Source of the DNA: Synechococcus sp. MW101C3
GTDB lineage: Bacteria > Cyanobacteriota > Cyanobacteriia > PCC-6307 > Cyanobiaceae
DNA length: 64,000 nucleotides
Assembly: GCF_002252635.1 (NCBI RefSeq)
Contig: NZ_NQKX01000006.1
Span: 1-64,000 of the forward strand
Direction: 5' to 3'
Positions 51,973 to 62,585 of the stretch are shown here, one piece after another. Under the pieces are notes generated by a model. It made no database searches. It saw nothing but the letters and a program-made list of their open reading frames with translations, and had not been told where the DNA came from. The position numbers and the translations under genes were made by a program. Within the stretch, counting starts at the first letter, position 1. Every line of letters starts with the position of its first letter.

Positions 51973-52602
51973 TCACCAGCCGAAAGCGGACAGCCTCTCG
52001 TTGCCATCGCCGGTTACGGCCCCCACCGACGCTGCTTCCCCCCCGGCGGCCTCGCTGCCTGGGGCGTTGTCGTCGCGGCAGCGGGTTTCCATGCAGAAGG
52101 ATGCGGTGTTCGAAAGCCCCTCCACCGTGCTGGTGCGCAGGCGCAGATCCGGGTTGGGGAACCAGAAGCGCTCCAGGGAGCTCATCGTTTCGTAGGCGGT
52201 GGTGAGCAGCAGGCCGTCGCGCTCATCCATGCAGAACCGCCCGGCCACCGGTGCTGTTTCGGCGTAGCCGCGGTCGCGCAGCAGCAGGCCCTCGCGCCCG
52301 TGGGCATCGGTGGGGATCAGGCCGAACACCGACTCCCCCTGGTGCTCCTCTCCGGCCTTATCCCAATCCATCGAACCGCTCCAGCGCACCTGGCAGCCCC
52401 CCACCAGCGCGCCGGGATCCTGGCCATGCAGCTCGGCGATCGCCACCAGGCGGGGATCGTCGGCGCTCACGTCCACCACCTGGATCAGCGAGCCGCCCCC
52501 CTCGGCGCGTCGATGCAACAGGTGGTGGCTGGTGCGCTGGGAACGCCAGCGGCCGCAACTCAGCCGGAAAAAGCTGATGGCATCGGCGATCGGAACGGTC
52601 AC
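51973..52602 (-). CDS. cpcS: CpcS/CpeS-type phycobiliprotein bilin lyase
   Basis: CpcS-type lyases attach phycocyanobilin to the Cys-82-type site of phycobiliprotein beta subunits and allophycocyanin. The N-terminus ADAISFFRLSCGRWRSQRTSHHLLHRRAE is diagnostic ('FF..S.G.W.SQRTSHHL'). Later elements include VRWSGSMDW, RFCMDERDGLLLTTAYE and ERFWFPNPDLRLRTSTVE, the lipocalin-like barrel. The C-terminal 30 residues are variable. The start is a GTG at 52602, 21 bases from the divergent EamA gene. Reading frame continues further upstream but only as antisense of EamA. Confidence 0.9.
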   Translation of the reverse strand: MTVPIADAISFFRLSCGRWRSQRTSHHLLHRRAEGGGSLIQVVDVSADDPRLVAIAELHGQDPGALVGGCQVRWSGSMDWDKAGEEHQGESVFGLIPTDAHGREGLLLRDRGYAETAPVAGRFCMDERDGLLLTTAYETMSSLERFWFPNPDLRLRTSTVEGLSNTASFCMETRCRDDNAPGSEAAGGEAASVGAVTGDGNERLSAFGW

Positions 52603-52623
52603 GGCGGGTGGACGGCTACAGCG

Positions 52624-53556
52624 ATGATCGCAATCCGTCCACCTCGACTGTTGCCGGTGGCCATCACGGGAGTTCTGGCCGCCCTCGCCGCCGCTTTCTG
52701 CTGGACAGCCTCCAGCAGCCTCTGGCGGCAGCTGCCCACCTCGCTGAGCGCTGCCCAGCTCAACCTGGTGAAGAACCTGCTGGCGGTGGCGACGCTGCTG
52801 CCGCTCGTGCTGCTGAGTCCCTGGCGCGTCGCGCCCCTGCCGCTGGCGTTGCTGGTGCTGAGCGGTGTGGTGGGGATTGCCCTGGGCGACAGCCTGTATC
52901 TGGCGGCCCTGCGCCGGCTCGGCACCCGCCGCACCCTCACCCTCGATGCCGGCGGCCCGGCTGTGGCAATGCTTGGCGGGGTGGTGTTCCTGGCAGAGGT
53001 GCCCACGTTGGTGCAGTGGCTGGGGGTGGGGCTGATCTGTCTGTCGGTCCTGCTGGTGGCGCGACAGGCCCCTGCCACCCCACTGGTGCCGCAGCGGGAT
53101 CGGCTTGGCCTGGCCCTGGCGCTGGCGGCGCTGCTGTGCGGCAGCACGGGCGCCCTGCTGGCCCGCGCCGCGCTGCGGGCCTCGGCCCTGACTCCCCTGG
53201 AATCGGCCACCCTGCGTCTGGCGGCCGCAGCCGTGGTGATGCTGCCGCTGCTGTGGCGGTTGCCGCTCCCTGGCCAGCGGCCCCGGCTGGGCTGGCGGCG
53301 CTGGCCGCTGGTGCTGCTGGCCACGCTGCTGGGCACCAGCGCGGGCATCGTGCTGCAGCAGACCGCCCTGCAGCACCTGCCGGGCGGTCTGGCCGTGGCG
53401 CTGCTGGCCACGGCGCCTGTGATGGCGCTGCCATTGGCGGGGCTGGAAGGCGACACGCCTGGCTGGCGGGGCCTGGTGGCCGCCGTGCTGGCTTTGGCCG
53501 GGGTCAGCCTGGTGACGGGGGCGCTGGGGAACCTGGCTGCGGCGATGACGCGGTGA
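52624..53556 (+). CDS. EamA/DMT-superfamily transporter
   Basis: A 310-residue inner-membrane protein with ten hydrophobic helices in two EamA repeats (about residues 10-140 and 155-305). The first repeat contains VLAALAAAFCWTASSSLWR and GIALGDSLYLAALRRLGTRR; the second LLCGSTGALLARAALR and LGTSAGIVLQQTALQHLPGGLAVALLATAPVMALP, the typical pattern of this metabolite exporter family. The substrate is unknown. The 3' end overlaps the convergent small gene by 53 bases. Confidence 0.88.
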   Translation: MIAIRPPRLLPVAITGVLAALAAAFCWTASSSLWRQLPTSLSAAQLNLVKNLLAVATLLPLVLLSPWRVAPLPLALLVLSGVVGIALGDSLYLAALRRLGTRRTLTLDAGGPAVAMLGGVVFLAEVPTLVQWLGVGLICLSVLLVARQAPATPLVPQRDRLGLALALAALLCGSTGALLARAALRASALTPLESATLRLAAAAVVMLPLLWRLPLPGQRPRLGWRRWPLVLLATLLGTSAGIVLQQTALQHLPGGLAVALLATAPVMALPLAGLEGDTPGWRGLVAAVLALAGVSLVTGALGNLAAAMTR

Positions 53557-53905
53557 CGCGGGCGCGGGCCAGACCATCGACCCAGGTGATCAGGTCGTCG
53601 AGCTGCAGCGAAAGCGGCGCGCGGCCCAGGGCCCCGGCGAGGGCGTCGAGCTGGCAGGCGGCGCGATCGAGTTCCGTCAGGAAAGCCTGACGAAAGCCGG
53701 GATCACCTGCCACTACTGGATGGTTGTTGACCCAGCGCTCCCGCTCCGGCTGGCTGGGCAGGGCGCCGTCGCGGCGGCCTGCGATCTCCTGAAGGCTGCG
53801 CAGGCTGTGGGCCAGCAGCCGCAGGTGGTGGCGTTCGAGCGCGGGGAGCAGGTTGGCTTCGAGCAGGGCCAGGTCGTCGTGGCTGAGTGGGCCTGCCTCA
53901 GCCAT
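53504..53905 (-). CDS. Conserved helical protein following sufR
   Basis: A 133-residue cytosolic protein, mostly helical: LSHDDLALLEANLLPALERHHL, LAHSLRSLQEIAGRRDG and GFRQAFLTELDRAACQLDALAGALG. The ATG at 53905 overlaps the sufR stop region, so the two are coupled. The C-terminus overlaps the convergent EamA gene. No domain is known to me; a link to Fe-S regulation is suggested only by the neighbour. Confidence 0.65.
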   Translation of the reverse strand: MAEAGPLSHDDLALLEANLLPALERHHLRLLAHSLRSLQEIAGRRDGALPSQPERERWVNNHPVVAGDPGFRQAFLTELDRAACQLDALAGALGRAPLSLQLDDLITWVDGLARARVTASSPQPGSPAPPSPG

Positions 53906-54578
53906 CACCGGGGGTGTCGCTGGAGCTGGTGGGGGCGGCCGGGGGGCGTGGGGTGAGCCGGAAGCCGCAGGAGTGGCCGCCCTCCAACCGCCAGTGGACG
54001 CGCTCCACGGTGCAATCGGGGAAGGTGTGGCGGATCTGCTGGAGCTCCTGGTCGCAGATCAGCGGGAACTGGTCGGCGATGCGGGAGACGGAGCAGTGGA
54101 ATTCGCTCATGCACCAGGAAAGCCCGTCGCCGTCGCGGCGGCATTCGGTCATGTAGCCCTCGCGGCGACGCAGCTCCACCAGCCGCTGCACCCGCTCGGT
54201 GAGGCTGCCTTCGCCGATCAGGCGTCGATCGGCGCTGGCCTTGGCGACCGCCTGCTGCTTCAGCAAAGTCTGGATGGCATCGCGGGGCATGCTCGCCGCC
54301 ATCGACTGCAGCAGGCCGATGGCGAAGTTCTCGCCACTGTCGGGAAAGCTATCGTGGCCCTGGCGGGTGAGGCGCCAGTGATTGCTGGGACGGCCTGGAC
54401 CTTCGGGCGTGGGGCTGGCTTCAAGCACGCCTTCTTCTTCGAGGCTGCGCAGATGGCGACGCATCGCCTGAACCGACACCGAGAGTGCTTCTGCGAGCTG
54501 GGCCGCTGTGGCCTCACCGAGACGCATCAGCAGCGTGAGCACCGCCTCGCGGGTGGGGGCCTGGGTGGTGGAAGGCAT
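53898..54578 (-). CDS. sufR: SufR, Fe-S-sensing repressor of the suf operon
   Basis: A 226-residue DeoR/ArsR-like winged-helix protein that holds a 4Fe-4S cluster and represses sufBCDS. The N-terminal helix-turn-helix is at about residues 20-60 (LGEATAAQLAEALSVSVQAMRRHLRSLEEEGVL). The cluster cysteines are present with exact family spacing: Cys162-x12-Cys175-x13-Cys189-x14-Cys204. The ATG at 54578 is used. It is divergent from ftrC-sufBCDS, and an inverted repeat with six-base spacer lies between. Confidence 0.95.
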   Translation of the reverse strand: MPSTTQAPTREAVLTLLMRLGEATAAQLAEALSVSVQAMRRHLRSLEEEGVLEASPTPEGPGRPSNHWRLTRQGHDSFPDSGENFAIGLLQSMAASMPRDAIQTLLKQQAVAKASADRRLIGEGSLTERVQRLVELRRREGYMTECRRDGDGLSWCMSEFHCSVSRIADQFPLICDQELQQIRHTFPDCTVERVHWRLEGGHSCGFRLTPRPPAAPTSSSDTPGDG

Positions 54579-54712
54579 GGAAAAGCAGGCCGGTCTGGCG
54601 AGACGCAACCTTCCTCACACCTTGCCACGCTCCGCTGGCGACTGGGGGAGAGTGACCGGTGATGTGCGCGGATCACCGGCCGGCGGTCTCGCTGTCCTAG
54701 GCTCAGGTGATT

Positions 54713-54734
54713 AACGAAACTTCCTGGTTTCGTA
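54713..54734. promoter_or_regulatory. Candidate SufR operator
   Basis: A perfect inverted repeat CGAAAC-N6-GTTTCG at 54715-54732 with partly symmetric A/T flanks. The published SufR site of other cyanobacteria is of the form ACAAC-N6-GTTGT; the AAC-N6-GTT core and six-base spacer agree here. The site is in the sufR/ftrC divergent gap, 136 bases from sufR and 163 bases from ftrC. The rest of the 54579-54894 gap shows no other clear element. Confidence 0.7.
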
Positions 54735-54894
54735 ATTCGCGTAGCTCTTTCCCGCCACTAGATCGCCTCTGGTTGATCGCTTCCGGCGAGCGGGTCTCTT
54801 CTTCTTCTCGAAGGGGGCCGGCCACGCGAAACCCTTGCCGCGATCCCCGCTTCAGGCCAGCCACCAGCCTTTCGCCCGCTTTCCCGCCGAGCCC

Positions 54895-55257
54895 ATGCCC
54901 GAATCCGTTTCCGCCCCCTCCGCCCCCACCAGCGAAAGCCTGGAGGTGATCCGGAAGTTTGCCGAAACCTACGCCCAGCGCACCGGCACCTACTTCTGCA
55001 GCGATCCCGGCGTCACCGCCGTGGTCCTGGAAGGCCTCGCCCGCCACAAAGACCAGCTGGGCGGCGCCCTCTGCCCCTGCCGCCACTACGAAGACAAGCA
55101 GGCGGAAGTGTCCCAGGCGTTCTGGAACTGCCCTTGCGTGCCGATGCGGGAACGCAAGGAGTGCCACTGCATGCTCTTCCTCACCGAAGACAATCCCTTC
55201 CGCGGCGACCAGCAGACGATCAGCACCGAAGAGATTCTTTCCCATACAGCCGGCTGA
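54895..55257 (+). CDS. ftrC: Ferredoxin-thioredoxin reductase, catalytic chain
   Basis: The catalytic subunit of FTR passes electrons from reduced ferredoxin to thioredoxin through a 4Fe-4S cluster and a redox disulphide. The 120-residue protein has the full motif CPC-x16-CPC-x8-CHC at residues 60-92 (CPCRHY, NCPCVP, CHCMLF). The N-terminal 14 residues are disordered. The start is the ATG at 54895. It lies 13 bases before sufB, so it is probably the first gene of the suf operon and under SufR control. Confidence 0.95.
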   Translation: MPESVSAPSAPTSESLEVIRKFAETYAQRTGTYFCSDPGVTAVVLEGLARHKDQLGGALCPCRHYEDKQAEVSQAFWNCPCVPMRERKECHCMLFLTEDNPFRGDQQTISTEEILSHTAG

Positions 55258-55270
55258 GGAGGCCTCCGTC

Positions 55271-56713
<1,443 letters not shown>

Positions 56714-56791
56714 TCGCCGCCACTCAGCTCCGCCGCCTCTCTGGCGGCCCCGCTCCCTCTCCCCACCCCGTTCTCCCCTGCCCCCCTGCCC

Positions 56792-57598
56792 GTGATTCGC
56801 CCCGACGCTGATCTTCTGCTTGAAATCGTGGATCTCCATGCGCGCGTGGAGGACCAGCCGATCCTCAAGGGTGTGAACCTCACCGTGCGTGCCGGCGAGA
56901 TCCATGCGGTGATGGGCCGGAACGGCAGCGGCAAGAGCACGCTGTCCAAGGTGCTGGCCGGCCACCCTGCCTACACCGTCACCGGTGGCAGCGTGCGGTA
57001 CCGGGGTGCTGATCTTCTTGATCTGGAGCCGGAGCAGCGCTCCCGCATCGGTCTGTTCCTCGGTTTTCAATACCCCGTAGAGATCCCCGGGGTCAGCAAT
57101 CTCGAGTTCCTGCGGGTGTCCACCAACGCCCGTCGCAGTGAGCTGGGCAAAGAAGAACTGGACACCTTCGCCTTTGAAGATGTGGTGCGCGAGCGGCTGG
57201 AGGTGGTGAAGATGGACCCCGCCTTCCTGGAGCGCAGTGTGAACGAAGGCTTCTCCGGTGGCGAGAAGAAGCGCAATGAAATCCTGCAGATGGCGCTGCT
57301 GGAGCCGTCGGTGGCGATCCTCGATGAAACCGATTCCGGCCTCGACATCGACGCCCTGCGCATCGTTGCCGCCGGCGTCAATCAGCTCTCCACCCCGGAG
57401 AACGCCACGCTGCTGATCACCCACTACCAGCGCCTGCTGGATGTGATCATCCCCGACTACGTGCATGTGATGGCGGCCGGGCGGATCCTGCGTACCGGCG
57501 GTAAGGAACTGGCGTTCGAACTGGAAGAGCGCGGTTACGACTGGGTCGACGCCGAACTGGCATCCGAGCAGCGCAGCGTTGCCGAGGTGGCCGGATGA
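56792..57598 (+). CDS. sufC: Fe-S cluster assembly ATPase SufC
   Basis: A 268-residue ABC-type ATPase without membrane domain that drives the SufBD scaffold. Walker [10 protein letters not shown] is near residue 45, the Q-loop follows in [19 protein letters not shown], the signature is [11 protein letters not shown] and Walker B is [17 protein letters not shown], the SufC form. The start is a GTG at 56792, 78 bases after sufB; the gap shows C/T-rich sequence only. The stop overlaps the sufD start by 4 bases. Confidence 0.97.
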   Translation: MIRPDADLLLEIVDLHARVEDQPILKGVNLTVRAGEIHAVMGRNGSGKSTLSKVLAGHPAYTVTGGSVRYRGADLLDLEPEQRSRIGLFLGFQYPVEIPGVSNLEFLRVSTNARRSELGKEELDTFAFEDVVRERLEVVKMDPAFLERSVNEGFSGGEKKRNEILQMALLEPSVAILDETDSGLDIDALRIVAAGVNQLSTPENATLLITHYQRLLDVIIPDYVHVMAAGRILRTGGKELAFELEERGYDWVDAELASEQRSVAEVAG

Positions 57599-58935
57599 TG
57601 GCGTCCCTTTCCGACACTGACGCCGCCGCCCTCGCCCAGGGCGTGGCCACCGCCCCCTGGACCCAGCGCTTCCTCGACGCGCTCGATGCGCCGGCCGGCG
57701 AGCTGGAAACCGTGCAGTGGCGCGGCCGCGAAGCCCTGGCCCGTCAGCCGCTGCCCTCCCGCCGCGACGAAGATTGGCGCTTCACCGACCTGGCTCCCCT
57801 CCTGGCGGTGTTCGACGGCACCGCCCCCACAGCCGGCAGCTTCGGCGGCACTGACAGCCCTGCCGCTGCCAGCGCCCTGCCCCCCCCGGCGCCGGACACG
57901 GTGCGGCTGCTGCTGGATGGCCGCAGTGATCCCCTGGCCGGCCAGAGCCTGCCTGCCGGCCTGTCGCTGCTGGGCGAAGGCGAATGGCCGCTGGCCCTGG
58001 GCCACACCCTGGCGGCCACCGGCTGCCAGGCCCACTGGCCGGTGGAACTGAACCAGGCCACCGCCAGCCGCTGCCTGGCGTTGCGCGTCAGCGGCACGGT
58101 GGCTTCCACGTTGGAGCTGGTGAGTGTGGCGGGCGCGAATCGTCCCGATGCAGCTGAACCCGGCACTCACCCCATCGGGCAGCGCCTCACCCCGGTGCGG
58201 GTGCTGCTGCTGCTCGAGGAGAAGGCGAGCCTGAATGTGCTCCAGGTGCAGCTGGGCGATGGCCCATGCCTGAGCAGCCTGGTGTGTGAGGCCCGGCTGG
58301 GACGTGGCTCCACTTTGCGCCACGGTCTGCTGGCGTTCGGTACGGGCGAGGCCTGTTTCCTGGGCCATCTGGCGGTGGAGCAGGAGATCGAAAGCCATCT
58401 GGAATCGGTGTGGGCAAGCCGCGGCTGGGCGCTGGCGCGCTTCGAGCCGCGGGTGAGCCAGGCCGAGGGCGGTGCCTTCACCAGCCTCAAGGCCCTGCAG
58501 CTGGCTGAAGAGCACCAGCGCGTGGACACCCACAGCCGGGTGGTGTTCGAAGGGCCCGACGGGCAGTTGGAGCAACTCCACAAGGCGATCGCCGACGGCC
58601 ACGGCCGCAGCGTGTTCAACGGTGCGGTGAAGGTGCCGCGCCTGGCCCAGCGCACCAATGCCGCCCAGTTGAGCCGCAACCTGCTGCTCTCCAACCAGGC
58701 CCGCATCGACACCAAGCCCGAGCTCGAGATCGTTGCCGACGACGTGCGCTGCGCCCATGGCGCCACGGTGAGCCGTCTGCAGCAGAACGAACTCTTCTAT
58801 CTGCAGAGCCGGGGCATCAGTGCCGCCGTGGCCGCGGGGCTGCTCAAGCGGGGCTTCTGCCAGGAGGTGCTACGCGATCTGCCGCCGGCGGCGGCAGGGT
58901 GGGAGCCCCTCAAGCGTCTGCTCGCGGAGGCCTGA
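57595..58935 (+). CDS. sufD: Fe-S cluster assembly protein SufD
   Basis: A 446-residue partner of SufB in the SufBC2D scaffold. The N-terminal helical region includes [26 protein letters not shown], characteristic of SufD. The beta-helix core is less conserved, and the C-terminus has the paired motif [37 protein letters not shown], like that of SufB. ATG overlaps the sufC stop. An Ala/Pro-rich loop near residue 85 is a local insertion. Confidence 0.95.
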   Translation: MMASLSDTDAAALAQGVATAPWTQRFLDALDAPAGELETVQWRGREALARQPLPSRRDEDWRFTDLAPLLAVFDGTAPTAGSFGGTDSPAAASALPPPAPDTVRLLLDGRSDPLAGQSLPAGLSLLGEGEWPLALGHTLAATGCQAHWPVELNQATASRCLALRVSGTVASTLELVSVAGANRPDAAEPGTHPIGQRLTPVRVLLLLEEKASLNVLQVQLGDGPCLSSLVCEARLGRGSTLRHGLLAFGTGEACFLGHLAVEQEIESHLESVWASRGWALARFEPRVSQAEGGAFTSLKALQLAEEHQRVDTHSRVVFEGPDGQLEQLHKAIADGHGRSVFNGAVKVPRLAQRTNAAQLSRNLLLSNQARIDTKPELEIVADDVRCAHGATVSRLQQNELFYLQSRGISAAVAAGLLKRGFCQEVLRDLPPAAAGWEPLKRLLAEA

Positions 58936-58940
58936 CCCCG

Positions 58941-60314
58941 ATGCCCGTCACCGTTCCCTCGCTGACCACAGCCACCACGGAGCCCAACGGTGCTCCGGGC
59001 ACCGAGCCGAATGGTGCTTCAGGCGCGATGGCCTCTGGGGTTGCCGCTGCGGCGGCTGGGACCGCCCCGGGCGAGAACCTGGCGGCGCTCACCCGGCCCG
59101 ATTTTCCGCTGCTCGCCCAGCAGGCCTGCCTGGGGCAACCGCTGATTTATCTCGATCACGCTGCCACCAGCCAGAAGCCGCGGCAGGTGCTGGAGGCGCT
59201 GCAGGGCTACTACTCCCACGACAATGCCAACGTGCACCGCGGCGCCCACCAGCTGAGCGCCCGGGCCACCGATGCGTTTGAAGGCGCTCGCGACAAGACC
59301 GCCCGCTTCATCGCTGCGGCCACCCCCAGGGAGATCGTGTTCACCCGCAATGCCAGCGAGGCGATCAATCTGGTGGCCCGCAGCTGGGGGGATGCATTCC
59401 TGCGGCCCGGCGACGAAATCCTGCTCACGGTGATGGAGCACCACAGCAATCTGGTGCCCTGGCAGCTGCTGGCAGCCCGCACCGGCGCCGTGCTGCGCCA
59501 CGCCGGCCTCACCGACACCGGCGAGCTCGACATGGAGGATTTCAGCCGTCTGCTCAATGAACGCACGCGGCTGGTGAGCGTGGTGCAGATCAGCAACACG
59601 CTCGGTTGCCTCAATCCGATCGCGGCGATCGCCCAGCTCACGCACCAGGCCGGTGCTCTGCTGCTGGTGGATGCCTGCCAGAGCCTGCCGCACCTGCCGG
59701 TGAACGTGGCCGCGCTGGGCGCTGATTTCCTGGTGGGCTCTTCGCACAAGCTCTGCGGCCCCACCGGCATGGGCTTCCTCTGGGCCCGCGAGGCGCTGCT
59801 GGAGGCGATGCCGCCATTTCTGGGCGGCGGCGAGATGATCCAGGATGTGGGCCTTGACGTCAGCACCTGGGCGGAGCTGCCCCATAAGTTTGAAGCCGGC
59901 ACCCCGGCGATCGGTGAAGCGGTGGGGATGGGCGCCGCGCTCGATTACCTCAATGCCATTGGTCTGGAGCGTATCCACGCCTGGGAGCAGGGGCTCACCC
60001 GCCACCTCTTCCAGCGGCTGCAGGCGATCGAAGGGCTCACGGTCCTCGGCCCCACGCCGGAGCAGCAACCCGATCGCGGCGCCCTGGCCGCCTTCACGGT
60101 GGAGGGCCTGCATGCCAACGACCTCTCGGCCCTGCTGGATGCCGGTGGCATCTGCATCCGCAGCGGCCACCACTGCACCCAGCCGTTGCATCGCCACTAC
60201 GGCCTGTCGGCCACGGCGCGCGCCAGCCTGGCCTTCACCACCACCTTCGAAGAAATCGACCGCTTCGCCGACGAACTGCAGAGCAGCGTGGAGTTTCTGA
60301 AGGAGCACGGCTGA
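58941..60314 (+). CDS. sufS: Cysteine desulfurase SufS
   Basis: A 457-residue PLP enzyme that removes sulfur from cysteine for cluster assembly. An N-terminal, poorly conserved extension of about 45 residues (Thr/Ala/Gly-rich, with a near-repeat of EPNGA) precedes the class V aminotransferase fold: YLDHAATSQKPRQVLEAL, NVHRGAHQLSARAT, the PLP lysine in GSSHKLCGPTGMG and the persulfide cysteine in RSGHHCTQPLHRHYG. Starts 5 bases after sufD; last gene of the operon. No SufE or IscU-like protein is nearby. Confidence 0.95.
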   Translation: MPVTVPSLTTATTEPNGAPGTEPNGASGAMASGVAAAAAGTAPGENLAALTRPDFPLLAQQACLGQPLIYLDHAATSQKPRQVLEALQGYYSHDNANVHRGAHQLSARATDAFEGARDKTARFIAAATPREIVFTRNASEAINLVARSWGDAFLRPGDEILLTVMEHHSNLVPWQLLAARTGAVLRHAGLTDTGELDMEDFSRLLNERTRLVSVVQISNTLGCLNPIAAIAQLTHQAGALLLVDACQSLPHLPVNVAALGADFLVGSSHKLCGPTGMGFLWAREALLEAMPPFLGGGEMIQDVGLDVSTWAELPHKFEAGTPAIGEAVGMGAALDYLNAIGLERIHAWEQGLTRHLFQRLQAIEGLTVLGPTPEQQPDRGALAAFTVEGLHANDLSALLDAGGICIRSGHHCTQPLHRHYGLSATARASLAFTTTFEEIDRFADELQSSVEFLKEHG

Positions 60315-60328
60315 CCACCGGCCGCCGG

Positions 60329-61057
60329 TCAGCAGGGGGTGAGCAGGGCCAGGGCTTCGGCGCGGTGGCTTCCACGCCAGAGCCACTGCCATCGCCAGCC
60401 GCACGCTTCTGCCGTGTGCTGGATCGCGGTCGCGTCGGCCGGGTGATCAAAGCGGCTGAGGTGATCCATCACCCGCTGCCGTTCTTCGGCTGCGAGCGCC
60501 TGCCAGCCGTCCGAGATGCGCTGCACGTAACGGGCCACATAGGCCTCGCGGCTTTCGCCCGGTTCACGGAACACATCGGCCCAGAGGAGGAGGCCGGTGG
60601 GTGCGAGCCGTGCGCGGCAGGCCGCCAGAAACCGGGCCTTCTCCGGCGTGGTGAGGTGATGCACCGCGAAGGAGGTGTGGATCAGATCCACCGGTGCGGC
60701 GGCGCTGGCGCCGGGGTCGTCGCCGGCCGGCTCCAGCGCCCAGGAGAGCAGATCCTGCTCACGCCAGGCGCAGGGATAGGGCACCCCCTGCAGCTGGGCG
60801 GCGGCCAGGGGCAGCACTGGAGCGGCAAGATCAATCCCGAGGTACGACCCCAGCGGCAGCCGCCGCAGCAGCGGCGCCAGCAGGGCCAGATCGCCACAGC
60901 CCAGATCCACCATCCGGGGCAACGGCGACCCTGATGGGCGCTGGGCCAGCCAGCCTTCGATCGCCGCTGTGGTGGCTGCCGAGAGCGCCTTGTGCTCCAT
61001 CAGGTCGTGGTCGACCACGCGGCGGTAGGTGCTCCACTGGCGCTCGAAAAGGTCCAT
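60329..61057 (-). CDS. Class I SAM-dependent methyltransferase
   Basis: A 242-residue soluble methyltransferase. Motif I reads MVDLGCGDLALLAPLL near residue 48, followed by LGIDLAAPVL (acidic end of strand 2) and VDLIHTSFAVHHL (motif post I / IV), then LAPTGLLLWADVF. The C-terminal third is helical. The substrate is unknown. It converges on sufS with 14 bases between stops. Confidence 0.85.
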   Translation of the reverse strand: MDLFERQWSTYRRVVDHDLMEHKALSAATTAAIEGWLAQRPSGSPLPRMVDLGCGDLALLAPLLRRLPLGSYLGIDLAAPVLPLAAAQLQGVPYPCAWREQDLLSWALEPAGDDPGASAAAPVDLIHTSFAVHHLTTPEKARFLAACRARLAPTGLLLWADVFREPGESREAYVARYVQRISDGWQALAAEERQRVMDHLSRFDHPADATAIQHTAEACGWRWQWLWRGSHRAEALALLTPC

Positions 61058-61143
61058 GGCTCAGGACTGGGCTGCCGGTGAGGCCTCCCGCAGCTTGTGG
61101 AGGGAGCGTAGGTGGCTGGTGTGGAACGCCGTGCGGATGGCTC

Positions 61144-61194
61144 GAAGGATCTGGTGACTGGAAGGATCTGGTGGCTTGAAAGATCTGAGGACGT
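61144..61194. repeat. Three tandem 17-base repeats
   Basis: Copies begin at 61144, 61161 and 61178, each GAAGGATCTGGTG-like (the third is GAAAGATCTGAGG), with four-base variable ends. They lie in the non-coding gap between the methyltransferase start and the HxlR stop, so upstream of the methyltransferase on its strand. Simple duplication or regulatory direct repeats are both possible. Confidence 0.7.
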
Positions 61195-61246
61195 GAACGT
61201 TGCTGGTTCGGCGCAGATCATCAGGGCCGCTTTCCATTGAGGCTCA

Positions 61247-61645
61247 TCAGGGCGTGGACACGTGTGTTCTGGCCTCCAACACCCGTGGCAGATTCACTTC
61301 AATCCAGTTGGCCAAGGTGGCGACATGCTCGGCCACTTCTTCTCCCAAGGGCGTGAGGCTGTACTCCACGAATGGAGGCACCACCGGATAGGACACGCGC
61401 AGAACAAAGCCATCGTCTGCGAGAGCTTGGAGGCTCTGGGCCAGCATTTTCTCGCTGACGCCACCGATTTTGCGTCTGAGCTCACTGAACCGATGCGTGC
61501 CCTGGCGCAGGGATAGCAGGCAGAGCACTCCCCACCGGCTGCATACGTGCTTGAGGATGTCGCGCGAGGGGCAGGGTTGGGCGAAGAGATCGCCCTTGTC
61601 GAGGCGCTGGCTCAGCGTGTCGGGCTGGGCAGGGAAGACGCTCAT
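61247..61645 (-). CDS. HxlR-family transcriptional regulator
   Basis: A 132-residue winged-helix protein. CPSRDILKHVCSRWGVLCLLSL and the sequence FSELRRKIGGVSEKMLAQSLQALADDGFVLR followed by YSLTPLGEEVAEHV are the family hallmarks. Cys in the CP and KHVC segments are candidates for redox sensing, as in YodB, HypR and QorR. It is divergent from a QorB-like reductase, the same layout as ytfH/qorB in enteric bacteria. The 85-base gap carries an inverted repeat. Confidence 0.9.
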   Translation of the reverse strand: MSVFPAQPDTLSQRLDKGDLFAQPCPSRDILKHVCSRWGVLCLLSLRQGTHRFSELRRKIGGVSEKMLAQSLQALADDGFVLRVSYPVVPPFVEYSLTPLGEEVAEHVATLANWIEVNLPRVLEARTHVSTP

Positions 61646-61652
61646 GCACTTA

Positions 61653-61716
61653 CCTTTTGGTTGGTACTTGCGATTCGTTAGTGTCTCACATTACGGTGAC
61701 CTTGCCGACCAAAAGG
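61653..61716. promoter_or_regulatory. Inverted repeat in the hxlR/qorB-like gap
   Basis: CCTTTTGGTTGG at 61653-61664 and CCGACCAAAAGG at 61705-61716 are inverted copies with one mismatch, 40 bases apart. One half lies just before each gene. This suits two operator half-sites or two separate sites for the HxlR dimer in a shared promoter. Confidence 0.55.
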
Positions 61717-61730
61717 AACGAGCTGACTTC

Positions 61731-62585
61731 ATGATTGTTGTGACGGGCGCCTCGGGGCAACTTGGGCAGTTGGTTGTGCGTGAGCTGTTGCAATCGGTTC
61801 CGGCCAGTGCGTTGGTGGCCGCGGTTCGTAACCCTCAGAGCGTTGCTGGCTTCGCCAGCCTTGGTGTACAGGTTCGGCAGATGGATTACGCCCAACCCTC
61901 CACTCTGGACGCCGCATTTTCCGGTGCCGACAAAGTGTTGTTGATCTCCGGCAGTGAGGTTGGAAGCCGCGTGCCGCAGCATGCCAACGTGATCCATGCC
62001 TGCAAAGCTGTGGGTGTAAAGCTGCTGGCGTATACCAGCCTTCTGCACGCTGATGTGAGCCCGCTTCCGCTGGCGGCAGAACATCACCAGACGGAAATCC
62101 TCCTGCAAGACTCTGGAGTTCCCCACGTTGTCTTGCGGCATGGCTGGTACACCGAGAACTATCTCGCGAGCATTCCGGCCGCCCTTGGCTACGGTGTCGT
62201 GATGGGCTGCGCGGGTGAAGGCCGAATTGCTTCGGCAACGCGCGCTGATTACGCAGCTGCCGATGCTGCTGTGTTGCTGGCCGATGATCAGGCTGGCAAG
62301 GTGTATGAATTGGCAGGTGATGAGGCTTACACGTTGACGGAGTTTGCGGACGAGCTCAGCCGGCAGGCTCACAAGCCGGTCTGCTATCAGAACATGTCTC
62401 AGGCTGACTACAGCCAAGCGCTGGAAGGTGCCGGCTTCCCGCCGCCCTTTGCCATGATGCTGGCGGAGTCAGACACTGGCGCTGCTCAGGGTGGATTGTA
62501 TGACGACAGCAGAACCTTGAGCAGACTGATCGGCCGTCCGACGACTCCACTCAGCACATCGATTCAAGCAACACTTCTCGCCTGA
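61731..62585 (+). CDS. NAD(P)H-binding reductase, QorB/NmrA-like
   Basis: A 284-residue atypical short-chain dehydrogenase. The N-terminus IVVTGASGQLGQLVVREL is the Rossmann motif; DYAQPSTLDAAFSGADKVLLISGSEVGSRVPQHANVI and AYTSLLHADVSPLPLAAEHHQTE match the QorB (YtfG) quinone oxidoreductase type, as do LRHGWYTENYL and YELAGDEAYTLTEFADELS. It probably reduces quinones or sugar-derived carbonyls. Divergent from an HxlR regulator. Base composition looks lower in GC than in the core region, consistent with acquisition. Confidence 0.85.
   Translation: MIVVTGASGQLGQLVVRELLQSVPASALVAAVRNPQSVAGFASLGVQVRQMDYAQPSTLDAAFSGADKVLLISGSEVGSRVPQHANVIHACKAVGVKLLAYTSLLHADVSPLPLAAEHHQTEILLQDSGVPHVVLRHGWYTENYLASIPAALGYGVVMGCAGEGRIASATRADYAAADAAVLLADDQAGKVYELAGDEAYTLTEFADELSRQAHKPVCYQNMSQADYSQALEGAGFPPPFAMMLAESDTGAAQGGLYDDSRTLSRLIGRPTTPLSTSIQATLLA

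Noticed and set aside
52602-53577. Upstream extension of the cpcS frame
   Set aside because: Antisense to the EamA transporter and rich in Gln/Arg; the lyase family starts at the GTG at 52602.
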